Shown piece by piece: positions 50,201 to 62,668 of a stretch of 64,000 nucleotides of DNA. How positions within the stretch are numbered: position 1 is the first letter of the stretch; every line of letters begins with the position of its first letter. The DNA lies in the NCBI RefSeq assembly GCF_002078875.1, contig NC_034422.1, forward strand, positions 269,988 to 333,987, in the 5' to 3' direction. The position numbers and the translations under genes were made by a program. Below the pieces are notes generated by a model. That model did not search any database, was not told where the DNA came from, and saw only the letters and a list, made by a program, of their open reading frames with translations. Source of the DNA: Numida meleagris (taxonomy: Eukaryota; Chordata; Aves; Galliformes; Numididae).

Positions 50201-53200
50201 TTAAACCCCAAAGAGCTCCATCTTCCTAAAACCCTGTGGTTTTGTGCAGATCAAAAGGTATTGTCCATTTAAAATAAAGAGATGCAGCTATCTACATTGC
50301 AGATTGAATGTATGAAAATTCATTAAGAGGACAGGACTTGTTGAAATTATATTGTCTTATTAATTGGAGACTGTCAACCAGAGATATTTGGATTTCTAGA
50401 ACCGGAGAATCAACCACAATTCTAAGACATCTGATCTTATTCTAGTAGGTTGAATCAACCTGCTCATACAGCTTTGTTAGTACTTGCATTCTCAATTCAC
50501 ACATACATATGCATGCCTAGGACAAATATCCAGGAAGTCAGCAGGGATTTCCCAAGGCTGAGATGCGAAGAGCTTGGATGGCCTAAAAATCACAAACAAG
50601 TGGCTTTTCTCTGACAGCAGGTTCCATTTATTTCCTCCCACTTGCTCTTTCCCCATCTCCTTCCTACATCCCTGAGTCAACTTCCACCATGCAAGTTTCA
50701 GTTAAGCATGTGCTTTGCCAGAGGTGTTTTTAAATCATGTTTTTAAAAGTTTATTTATAGTACACACGCACAGTGCCTTTATCATTTCAGGCATGAAAAG
50801 CCAGGTGGAAGGAACATGAATTCATCAACTGATCCATAGAAAACTACCTCCCCTGTATTTGTCTTCTTCTGTACTCCAGCTCAAATTTGGAGTGAAAGAA
50901 AATTTTTTTCCTCTTTTATTTCCTCCTTATTATTCATAAAATACATGATCAATCTACTGAATTTCCAAGTGAAAAATTCTAGAGGAAGCTAACTTTTGGC
51001 AAAAACAGCAGTCCATGAGACAATACAAGGATTCTGTGAACAATATCCCAAGAGTTGGAAAATAGCGCAGTAAACAGAACTGAGTGAAACTTACAGGCAA
51101 AGTTCACATGGTCCAACACTCCTTGCATCTGGCAAACTGCAAGTTTCATTAAGCAGTGTTTGTCCAAAATGGACATACGTGACCCAGGTGAACAGTTTGT
51201 CTTCTCATAAGAAAAGCGTAACATGACCACAAGATGATTTCCAAGCAGAAAAGCATGTATGTACAGAAGCAAATCTCCGAGCCCAATTCCAACCCAAGAA
51301 AATAATTTTGCTAATGGTTTGGCTTTTCCATCTAAGTGCAACTCAAGTCAGGTTTTACTGTATAAACTTTGCTATTGCAGAGAGATACCACATTTTGCTT
51401 CTCACTCTGCATCTGGCCTGGAGAATAAACGTCCAGTAGCCAGGCCTTTCAAATCAAAGAGTATAGTCATGGTCAGTTTTAACATGAGTTTGACTTCCCC
51501 TATTCTTGAATAATGGAAGTTGCTGAGATATTGTTTCCTCAGCTGCAAGTAAAAACAGAGCAAGTATTCAGAGTGATGGCTCAGAAACCTCAACATTAGG
51601 AGGCAGCACAGACATGTTCTTGAAAGAGAAGAAAAGGATGTGCTAGACTATTTGCTAATACCCAGAAATTCTCCAGGAAGAAGCTATCTGCACACCCAAA
51701 TGCCTCAGGATAGGGCTGAGTCCATCTATCCCTCTTTCCACAAGAGCAGCTTTCTAAATAAAGAGGTCTTTACATGCAGGACTTAGGAAACTTAATTCAG
51801 ATTAGCTAAAGTTGTGAAGTTAAAGCGAATTAGCTAAACCACATTGTATCTCTGTATAGGAACACTCATTCAGTATTAAAAGAACTTTATTTAGTTTTAC
51901 TGAATTAAAAACATGTTAATTCTAAGTAACAGTGTCTACGCAGGAATGAACGAACTGAACAAAGAGTAAAGTTACATGTTACGTTGGAGTTCAGTGTGGC
52001 ATAGGAAATCTCCCCACTTCCATGCTGAAGTTCCTTCACCCACACACACTTTAAAGTAAGCTAACCAAAATTATATATTCAATTTTTCTAAATATCTATG
52101 TCTACAAATCTCAAGCTGCATTAAAAACAAACAGACCGAAAAAAAACCCACAACAACCACAGAAGAACTCTGGCTCTAAATTTGTCTTCTCTTTCAATCT
52201 ACAAGAGCATCTGTGTTGATAAGAAAAAAGTATTAGAAGGTAAGCATGAGGAAAAAGACACTGATATAATAAAAAATGGAAAAAGACAACAGCACATGAG
52301 AAATATTCATGGCATTACCTCATGTAGTGAAATGTCATACAACAGATCCCAGCCACAACTGTGCAATAGTTTGCTTATGGACCTGGATCTAGGTTCAACT
52401 TCCACCATTTCCGTAACGTAAATCTACCCATCTACCAGAAAGGATTGTTCGCAAGTTTTAGAAGCAGTGGTGCACTCTTTGTAAGCAATTTGGTTTGTTT
52501 CTGGCTTACCTAAGCAATCCAAACCTCTTACAGCTTCATGCAGGGCCATACAGCACTGCAACTCAGCTGCATGGACAGAGCAGTTTTCATCAAAAGTACT
52601 CAGCAAAGATTGTTTCACAGAAGAGAAATGGCAAGTCATGTTAAAGTCATATCTGTACAATGATACCACTCACATGGATGGACTATAGAGGTCCAGCTAG
52701 CAGAAGGGATACTGATCAACTGCTTAAAGTGAGAGCACCTGGTAACCGTGGTTACTAAACAGGCTGAACCCAAAAGAACTTTACCCACAGAAATACATGC
52801 TACTTTCCATGCCACCTCCTTCTGAGTGTGCAAGGTTAAAAAAAAAGGTAAATAATTTTTATTACAAATGTTAAGTAAGCAACACTGGCTCCAGTGCAGT
52901 CTTCTGCAATAGGAAAAACTAACTTCTCAAGCAAGTTGAGATTGTTAAACAGGAGATAAATGAAAGCATTGCCTCAGAATGCAAGGAAATTCCAGGTTGG
53001 CTGGTTGGTAAAGAATTAGCAATGCATCATTAGAAAAGCGCTCTCCCCTTCCTCATCTCTGAGGTGAACACGGGTCCTGCATAATATTGACTTCTACCTA
53101 AGCACCAGAGAATGAAGATATCACTTGAGATCTTTTTCATTTGTAGCCAGGCCTCTCTCTCTCTTTCAGTTGTTAGAGACTATTTCACAACAGATATCAG

Positions 53201-53693
53201 CAATGTTCCTGCACAGCAGGACCTGCTGTTCAAATGTGCGGCTTATGATGAAAGATTTAGCCACTGGAGAACATCAGAAGGAAGGGAACTATACAGTAGT
53301 TCTTATCTTGACTTGCAGTAGAGGGTTAGTGGTCCTTTACTGATGGCCTTGTTTCTGCACCAGTAAAGCCAGCTCTTCTGCTCTGGTGTTTACAAGGGAG
53401 GAGTAGGGAAGAATTCAGTCACACTTTACTGAACAGGATAAATCCTATCACTCGGTAATACCACCTGGAATACAGTCTCTCAGGATCTCTCCAGAAAAAT
53501 CTACTAAAAGACCAAGGACATTTACTACTTTCACTAAGCCAAGATTGCAGGGAAGAGATGAGACACAACACAAGGCCACGCACAGTGCAGAAAGACTTCT
53601 GTTCAGATGGAAGTGGAAAGGACCAAGAGCAGAGGATAGAGATATATAACATTGATTACTACAGAAAAAGTGCACAGGTAAACACAATTTATA

Positions 53694-54249
53694 AAGAGAG
53701 AGGAGAGGAGAGGAGAGGAGAGGAGAGGAGNNNNNNNNNNNNNNNNNNNNNNNNNNNNNNNNNNNNNNNNNNNNNNNNNNNNNNNNNNNNNNNNNNNNNN
53801 NNNNNNNNNNNNNNNNNNNNNNNNNNNNNNNNNNNNNNNNNNNNNNNNNNNNNNNNNNNNNNNNNNNNNNNNNNNNNNNNNNNNNNNNNNNNNNNNNNNN
53901 NNNNNNNNNNNNNNNNNNNNNNNNNNNNNNNNNNNNNNNNNNNNNNNNNNNNNNNNNNNNNNNNNNNNNNNNNNNNNNNNNNNNNNNNNNNNNNNNNNNN
54001 NNNNNNNNNNNNNNNNNNNNNNNNNNNNNNNNNNNNNNNNNNNNNNNNNNNNNNNNNNNNNNNNNNNNNNNNNNNNNNNNNNNNNNNNNNNNNNNNNNNN
54101 NNNNNNNNNNNNNNNNNNNNNNNNNNNNNNNNNNNNNNNNNNNNNNNNNNNNNNNNNNNNNNNNNNNNNNNNNNNNNNNNNNNNNNNNNNNNNNNNNNNN
54201 AAAGAAAAGAAAAGAAAAGAAAAGAAAAGAAAAGAAAAGAAAAGAGAAA
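53694..54249. repeat. Purine-only pentanucleotide satellite containing an assembly gap
   Basis: The left flank (53694-53730) is an AGGAG-type pentamer array. The right flank (54201-54249) is an AAAAG-type pentamer array decaying into AAAATAAAGG units. Between them lie 470 N (53731-54200). Both visible ends are purine-only on the plus strand with a 5-bp period, so the gap is almost certainly more of the same satellite with a change of unit inside. The true length is unknown. Confidence 0.9.
53731..54200. other. Assembly gap (470 N)
   Basis: Unresolved bases. Any open frame drawn through this stretch is an artefact of the N run. Confidence 0.99.
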
Positions 54250-57200
54250 AATAAAGGAAAAGAAAAATAAAGGAAAAGGAGGTGTGAATGACAGCTGCCT
54301 GGAGTGACTGCTGGTCTGTAGGCAACAATGTCAGTGATGCACTGAGGAGCAATACCACACCTCATTTTCCCTGCCCCACAGAAAGTTCAAGACAGAGCCA
54401 CTGGAGTACAGTGGTGCAGCTGACCTGTGGAGCTCCTCAGTCCCCAGTTCAAGATTCAGGGAGTCAGGAGTCAGCAAGAATGGATTAACTGCAAGTATGT
54501 TGTACATGAAGGAAATTACCCAGCTAACACGGAACACTCGTGTAAAGGCTAAAAACTCTCTTGCCTTAGGGCATAAGCCAACCACTAACTTCCTCTATGG
54601 GCAAGTTATTCCTTGGTTGTTTGTTTTAGGAGTTGTACCTTTCCCTCCCTTGCCAGACTAGATAGACAGATCATGGCTTCTTTCTGGTATGGCAATTACT
54701 GCATTCCACTCTGGAAGGGGGAGAACACACTGGGGAAAGCTAGGAATGTTAGATGCAAAGTTCCAATAACACACAGCTCCATTAAATAGCTTTCCCTCTC
54801 CATCTGGCCCTGCACTCTCATGCCAGCATTACACTGGGAGTACACAGCAACAGAGCATGGCACTTTACATCTTCAAAGAGTTCTGTGTGCAGGGTTCAGC
54901 TCTCATCTTGGTCTTCATGCATACAAGAAGCAGGATGTTCCCATGTAAGTAAATGTTTTACAAAACAAGTGGCCAGAGCAAAACTGGTCTGCAGCCGAGT
55001 CTGTGTGTTAGCAGAAGTTGCTGATAGATGTCTGTCCAGATTAGCTGCCCAAGCACTATCTCACTTGTAACCTTCATGGATAGTCTTCTTGAAAGCAGCT
55101 GCTGCTGCTGCTGCATTTATCTACTGGAGCCTCATTTCTTCACTGCCAATCTGCTGCACAGAAGGCAGAGCTAAACAGACCAGACACAAATAGCCAAAAG
55201 GGAAGACCTTGCCACACTAAATAATAAAAAACAGGAAGCCCAAAGCCTACATCTACCTACTGAATTTGTGCTGTTTCTTAAAAGGAGCAAAAGAATGTGG
55301 TTAAGGTACAGTTGAATGACTTACCTACGTTTAGACAAGTGGTATCTAAACAATGCTATTTTAGCTTACTACCGTAACAAATATGAGAATTGATTTAATT
55401 ACTTAATGTTGGCTTTGCACAGTAGAGGTCTGTGTCAATGGACCAAAATGCTACTTCTATAATCTTATCAAATCACTGTACAATAATAGAACTTTTCTAT
55501 GCGTTGATAGAATGGAGTTTGGCTCTGCATCAGAAAATAACCCCCGAAAGACAGAAGAGATACTGCTTAGCAGCATCTTTTCATGACTGGGTACACAGTT
55601 GTTATTTTCTTTCCTTTTCAAAATATTACTAAGTATCATCTTGAGGTATAGTGCCACAAGAAATTTCTTTTAATAATATTTTATTTTGTGTTATTTAAAC
55701 TCTCTTTATGTTTCTGAGAGGTAGTCAATACAATTCTCCAAAAGACTTAAGTAAAAGGGAAGTTAACTACTGGTGCGTATGCAAATCTGTTCATCGTAAG
55801 CTTCCATTAAAGTTTTTTTCATCAAGGTACAAGCAAAATAACTTACTGACATTAACTGGCAAATACTTTATATTCATACAGTATCTTTCATCTACAGACT
55901 TCAAAGTATCTGACAGGCGGCAGGCAGTTGTTTCTCCATCAGTCCGAGGAGGAAGCCAAGGCACAAACTGGCAAGGTCTCCCAGACAAGGTAAAACCATT
56001 AGCAGAAATCTAAATTAACTGATTCTCAGACCTTAAAAATAAACTGCATTGCTCGCAGACCACGTTACATTTGCACCAGAGGGCAAAAATACCACTCACC
56101 CACACTCCATCAAGAACTGCTAGGGATTCTTTAAGAATTTAAATCACATTCATTAGAAACTAAATAAACATGGAACACGGTACTCGTCTCTAAACAGAGA
56201 AGGGATGGAGATCTGAAACCATTCCAAATCTTAAGTTCTATAGTGCACCAAGGAGGAGAACTCCTTGAATGAACCTGCAAAAGCACAGGTCTTCATTCGT
56301 GAGGAGAGGAATGGAAATCCTGCTTCACAACATAGCACATGTTTAAATAAACCTGTTCAGATGAAGATCTCTCTTCTCAGGAGGAAATAAGAAATAAGAC
56401 TATAAGAAAGGTCATGGAAATCATTTCAAAACTGGCATGTTAAGAGAGCTTTGTTTCAGCCCTTCACCATGTTCTTGTAACTGAAGAAATGCTAACTGCC
56501 TAGAGCACTCAGATGGTCAGCAGAAAATCCTTTTAAACGTGAAAATAGAAGAAAAAAAAATCCCTGCACAGTGCTGTTTTAAAAGAAGCTTATGGATTCC
56601 TGTAAGTTTCAAAACAAACAAACAAAAAATGATACTGAGGCAATCTCTGGAGCAAGCAGTCTTTTAGCATTTAGACTGCAACAGAACTATTTTAAAATAC
56701 ACTCTTTAGATATGAGAACTCCCATTGCCTATGGAGTTGAATAATATTAGAGGCTACTAAAGTTTATTTTTCTTAAAGTTTTCACTTCAAATAAAGCTTT
56801 GTTTTAAAATGTATAAGGGCAACTGTTAGTGCATTGAGGTCCTGGTTATTGGCCAGCTTGAGCCCATGAATTATGTTTAGTGAGAAGTTTATTGGCTCAG
56901 TAAACACCATTCCAGTTCCCCTCACCCCTGAACTGTGGAAGCCAAACTAAGAGATATTCAATGCCATGTTACTACTCGCACCAGAGCAGCAATTATCTGA
57001 TTACAGGCATTTTATTTTTTTGTGAAAAATTTGCTATTGCATCATTTAATTCAAGGAAGTCTTTAAATTTACCAAGGCAACACACAAAAAGTAAGTAACT
57101 GTTTGGTCCTGCTTACCACCATCCGGAGCAGGAATATTTGTTTCCATCTCATAGTTTCTTAGTGCAGGCACTACAAGAAATGCAATCCCTCAAATGCTTG

Positions 57201-60200
57201 GTAAGACAGAAGTCTGGCAAAGAACTTCAAACTAGCAAGATTAGAGTGGACAACCACAAGACCTTTCTGATAAAACCATTCTATGGACCCAGAGCAGAGT
57301 ATGGGTTTGTAAGAAGTTATATTCATTTAATCTTATTATAACTTTGTCTCAAGGGAGACATGCAAAAAGTACTCTGTGTAGGTGAATGATGTTGCTCTTT
57401 GTAAGTTAAACAGACCAGAACAGCTTACAGCATCACGCCTTAATCGGAAAGCTGGCTACAGCTCAGGTAAGATGCACATGCAAGCCCAAAAACAGAACTA
57501 GGGCAGATTCATATGACATTAGCACTGTCTTGTTTTACCCTTGTTGTGGGAAGCACCAGAAACCAAAAAAGAAGACAAGCATCTCCAGAATTAGCAAGAC
57601 TGACATGTAGCTGTGCAAAACCAGAGGCAGCTTCTGTTTGTGTGGCTGTCTTTGTCCTGGACACAAAGCTGTCTTATCTGGTTACCTTCCACTGCCATGA
57701 GCTAAAGACGCACATACTGAGAGTAAGCAATGATTAGTCAGTGTGCAGTAACTTGTTAGTGTGCTTGTTGTTCCAGTTCCCTGGAATACCTGAAATATAC
57801 CATAAGACTCCACAGGGATTGTGTCAGTCCTTCAGGCAAGGAAATTTAATTTAGTTGGAATAATAAGTATGCAAAAGAGAGTGCTATGATAACAGTAGCC
57901 TGTTCTGGTAGCAAAGTAAACTGGTACGCAAGGAATTTAGGTTCTCTTCCTAGTCCTTTCCATCTGTCACAGAACATTGGCTTCATAATGCAGCTCTTCA
58001 TGGCTCTGCTTCCTTTCTCACTTTTTGCCTATCCTGTCCTCTTTCAGGGAAGAGATGGTGTTGTACAGCACCTAGTGAAATCTTTAGGGCTTTGCAGTCC
58101 CTAAACTAAACAGCGTTTTTGTATAAAATCTTTGTTATAGACCAATTTATGCACCACCAACTACAAAATCTCATACTCTCATCTAAATGCTTCTTCTGAT
58201 GCTGTGAGAATCATAATGCCAGAATCTGCCCATCTGAAAAGGAAGGACTTGTGCAATATAGATCTTTAACGTCCAAGCAATCCCACAAGGACATGCCAAG
58301 GCCATATTATCACATCCATAATGAAGCACCTCTAGAGAGAAGGCACAGTTAAAATCTTTCCACTCCAGCAGTGGTGAAAGACAAGATACCCTTCTCTTTA
58401 AACTTAACCCTCTCCCTTCCAAAGAATGCCCGGAATTTCTACTATTTCCCAGCAGAGACTGGAAGGCAAAGACTTGGCATAGGGCAAGACAGATAAGAGC
58501 AGTTGCCTTCGTAGATTTTTAACTCCACCTAATTGCTTAGGGCATGTGATGGTTAGAGAAAAACACATACACATCTGTCAGAGACACTACAAATCGCTTG
58601 TATAATTCCAAGCAAAGTCTAGTTTACATGTGGCTGCAGAATATAAAACACATCTGTAAAACTATCGTATAATTCAGCTGCTGCAGGTTTAATTTACAAC
58701 GCAATGATACTGTTTTCCCTCTCAAAGACTGCCATTTAGGATCACTAAGACGCTGAATAAAGTCTTAGCTGTCTTCTGAGACACATGGTTAAGGCTGATT
58801 GCTGTTGGAAGCCTCTCTAAGCAAGCCACATTTAAACACCATGTTTTGCAAAAGGGCTCATATTATCTTGCATGTGAATTCAAGTCCTTTTACCAGTTTA
58901 AAAGTTGGGTCAGGACAATTTGCTTACATTTGGAGTTCTTTTCCAAAACTAATGGTATGTGGGATTTAGAGTTGAAGATATAAGACAACCAGATAAACTG
59001 CTGTTATCTGCTTTGCATCGTGCACGTACCATCTATAGTTTTCCTCCTAAGCTTTGTTCACATGTACAACCCACTTCTACAACAGTTGCACATTCAGCAT
59101 GCTAACTATATTATTCTTGGCCATCCTGTTAAACTCCCAGTGTAAGTTAAATGCACAGTAGGGGACCGTGATGGATCCTCAACAGTTTTTTGATGGCTAC
59201 AGATGATAGCTGGGCAAGGGTGGAAGTTTTGATATGTAGTCATGAAGCTGAAAGCTTTTATATTCAAACAGGGTGTTGGCTGGTACTATCTCTGTCACTT
59301 ATCTGGTGAAACTAGATTACCAAAATGTACTATGCTTAGGGCTACATCAGACTGCCACTTGGAAGCTCCAGTTAGTACTACATACAGCTGCCAAATTGCT
59401 TAGCTAAATTTCACACGGAGATCATACGGAACAACTGTGATTGTTGATGTACTGTTTGTTTCACATTGCCATTCAAGGAGATATATTTGCATTATTAATA
59501 CCTTGTATGACTTGAGTGATGGCTATTTCAGAGACCGTGTATTTCATTATATACTGACAGGCAGCTGTTAGCAGGATCCTAATTGTCCGCAGTGGACAAT
59601 TTTAAGTCTCTCTGATCTGCAAGTTTGGGTGATGCAATATCTGCTCAGGATTCTCACACAGAGCTAGGACCCTGCCTAAATTTATTTTGGTGCCTCTTGA
59701 AATAAGAGAGAAAGAAAGGAAGAAAGAATTAATCCCAAAAGCATAACAGAAATTTGTGGAAAGCTAAACTTATTGGCAGAACTACAAGGTGCAGAACATT
59801 AACAAAGAATTATGATCTTTAGATTTTCTCATAGCGTTCCTCTAGGCACATAATATCATATTTTCTTAATGCAAGCCACTTAGGAGCAACAATCAATGAA
59901 ATAAATTAAGTACAATAAAAATACTGGGTTTAGGATAAAAATGTGGTTCCTACCTTTAGGCTTGTAAGGAAAACTCAGCATAGTCCTACACTTCTCATAG
60001 GTAAATTCTGAATTTTCATCCCCTTGTTCACATGCCAGGCAGAATAAAAATACCCACCTACATTAAACCAAAGGGAGCCACTCGTAACCCAGACACAACC
60101 ACAACAGACATTCTTGTCAGTCACTGGCTTAATAGAACACTGCTTTGTGGTTATACCCACCACTAGGATTTCATATTGCAAGTTCTAGCACACTTAATTT

Positions 60201-62019
60201 ATTCCAGGCCATACATCAAGTATGGTTATTAAAATTTAAGATGGCATTTGAGACTGAAACTTTCTTTTGCAGTGTGTGTAGAAGGAACACAGTCGGGACT
60301 GTGGATGCATGAGTATATGAGTACATAAACACAAACTTGTAGCCATCACTGAAGAAAAACAGTTGGTCTTTAAGAAGGGAAAAAACTTGTAAAAATAATC
60401 ATTAAATAGCTCTATAAATCAATTCCACAAAAATCAATGGGTAGCTACATCCATGAAGTGCCAGATATCTCCCACACATCAGGTGCAACTACCCATGACA
60501 GCAGCCCTGCAGCAGCCCTGTCTGCTGGGGATTCAGACGGTCAAGGGCTGGAGCAAGATCCCCTCATTGCCCATGCTCCCCTACTGCACTCTGTACCCCA
60601 TTTGCACAAGGTGAGCTGCACACTGAGGTCTCTGGGGGAGGCAGCAACATCACTCACTTCCAAGGCCTGTATATCCGTATGACAGAGCCAAAAGAAAGAG
60701 CAGACTCATTGTAAAACTCCTCACACCATGAAGGACACATGAGGAAAACCCATGTTACTCATCAGAGCCAAGCATTCCACATGCCCAGGTGTGAAATGAA
60801 ACAGGACTCAAAGATTTTTCAGCCGGCTTTGTCTCACGTCCATCCCCTCCTGAAGGCTGCCTTATGTACAGACATAACAGAGGTGGCAGAGGGACAGCCC
60901 CATTTGGGATATAGGGCCCAACAGCCACTAGCACATAGTAAGTGGCATACTGGCTAAACAAATTACTTCTTTTAAGTACAGTTCATGAGTTCCACTTTGT
61001 GTCAGTCTTGACTGTTCAGTGACTCCCTAGTGACTGTGCCGCACCACTGACCTCTCACTTTCAAAGTGTAGCTTGGTTGCATTTTCACATTTATAGGCAA
61101 TGGATGCCCCTGCAATGACTGGAGAAACCCTTGGGGCTTTCATTTTGCGCTGGCAGCTCTCAGATGACTTTAGAAACAAACCTCCTGGGGCCATGTGGCA
61201 GAGACGGCATGAAGGCACAGAAGATTCTGGCTTTGTTAAAACTTGCAGAAAAATGCATGTCCTCTGTCTTCCCCTTCAAGTGCTCCACATGTGCTGTCAT
61301 GTCTCTGGGCCTGTTATAGACACACACTATTTAAGAAATTCGGGCATAGCATTTTTGCAACAGAAAAGCTTGATGAGTTGGCCTCTGCTACTCAGCACTA
61401 AGTACTAGAACCTATTTTTTCCTGTTGCAGCTGAACACCAAGCATAAATGAGTTCAGTTATTCCACATAGGGAATGGTATTATTCTCTAACATCTATATT
61501 AGAGAAAGAGTGCATATGTGTGCATACAATAAGTAATAATGTAATGAGAAGACTCAGTGCTATCCACGGCCAGGAATGAGACTACATGGCTTCTCTCCAA
61601 GCTTTGTGACCCAATTGCAGCAGAGGCCAATCTGGTCTGCACATTGCATCTTGGCTGCTGGGCCTGATCTTAGCAATGAGCACTCTCAACCTACTCATTT
61701 CAATAGGAATTAGAATATTTGGTATCAAACCTTCCATTGGTCACAACTTCCCCTCACACCTAAGGACACGTAATCCTGGAGAGCAAGACTTTAACATAGG
61801 CTAGAGGTTCGAAGCTGAGAACAAGTGGGAATTATACAAGAAGCTTCAATATAACCACTAGTATCTAGCAAGATAAAGCAGCAACACATCCAAGTTCATC
61901 TCTTCTGGAATTTTCCTTAGAACTTCATCATATGAATCTTCTGCTCCAGAAGAATCAAACATTGAAAAGTACACTAAGGGAAACAGAAGGACATCTTCAA
62001 CAGAACTGCCAGAAGATTT
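54250..62019. other. Presumed intronic/non-coding DNA; no gene seen
   Basis: About 7.8 kb without a recognisable gene. It contains a five-unit GCT repeat (about 55096-55114), a partial CTCF-like core at 56073-56084, a GAAA-rich purine stretch (about 59704-59727) and an 11-bp tandem duplication (60499-60520). No domain is recognisable in any open frame. Confidence 0.5.
60499..60520. repeat. Exact 11-bp tandem duplication
   Basis: CAGCAGCCCTG occurs twice in direct succession without mismatch. Minor slippage product. Confidence 0.85.
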
Positions 62020-62668
62020 CACAGAATCACAGAATTGTAGGGGTTGGATCATGTAGTCCAACCTCCCTGCTAAAGCAGGTTCTCTACAGCAGGTTACACA
62101 TGAAGACATCTGGGTGGGTTCTGAATATGTCCAGAGAAGGAGACTCCACCATCTCTCTGGGCAGCTTGTTCCAGTGTCCTGTAACCCTCGCAGTAAAGAT
62201 TTTTCTCATGTTCAGACAGAACATTCCAGTTTGTGCCCATTGCTCCTTGTCCTGTCGCTGGGCACCGCTGAAAAGAGCCTGACCCCATCCTCATGACCCC
62301 TGCTCTTTAGATATTTGTGAGTATTGATCGGATCCCTCCCTTGGTCTTCTCCAGGCTGGACAGTCCCAGCTCTCAGCCTTTCCTCATATGGGAGATGCTC
62401 CAGGCCCCCAGTCATCCCTGTGGCCCTCCGCTGGACTGTCTAAAAGTTCCCTGTCTTTCTTGAACTGAGGAGCCCAGAACTGGACACAGTATTCCAGATG
62501 TGGCCTCACCAGGACAGAGTAAAGGGAGAGGATCACCTCCATTGACCTGCTGGCCATGCTTCTTCTTGGTGCACCCCAGGATACCACTGGCCTTCTTGGC
62601 ACACTGCTGGCTCATGGTCAACCTGTTGTCCACCAGGACATCCATGTCCTTCTCCACAGAGTTCACAG
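62020..62668 (-). mobile_element. CR1 LINE, 3'-end fragment (copy D)
   Basis: The minus strand encodes pieces of CR1 ORF2, including [20 protein letters not shown] and [17 protein letters not shown], but they fall in different frames, so the copy is frameshifted. The 3' terminus at 62020 (ACAATTCTGTGATTCTGTG on minus) is a diverged version of the CR1 end motif. It reaches slightly further 5' than copy C. It is old and inactive. Confidence 0.9.

Larger units (their letters stand above)
37221..53693. other. Presumed intronic/non-coding DNA; no gene seen
   Basis: About 16.5 kb without a recognisable gene. Features seen are a small CpG-rich pocket (37221-37260), a G-quadruplex motif on the minus strand (37611-37632), an AAAC simple repeat (about 38411-38440), G-rich motifs at 40708-40734, 41013-41025 and 41226-41244, and a CpG-bearing AT-rich block near 44920-44990. 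Open frames of up to 169 codons (minus 49189-49698) show no known domain. Confidence 0.5.

Noticed and set aside
53448..54365. Long open frames across the N run
   Set aside because: They exist only because N codons carry no stops; the flanks are simple repeat.
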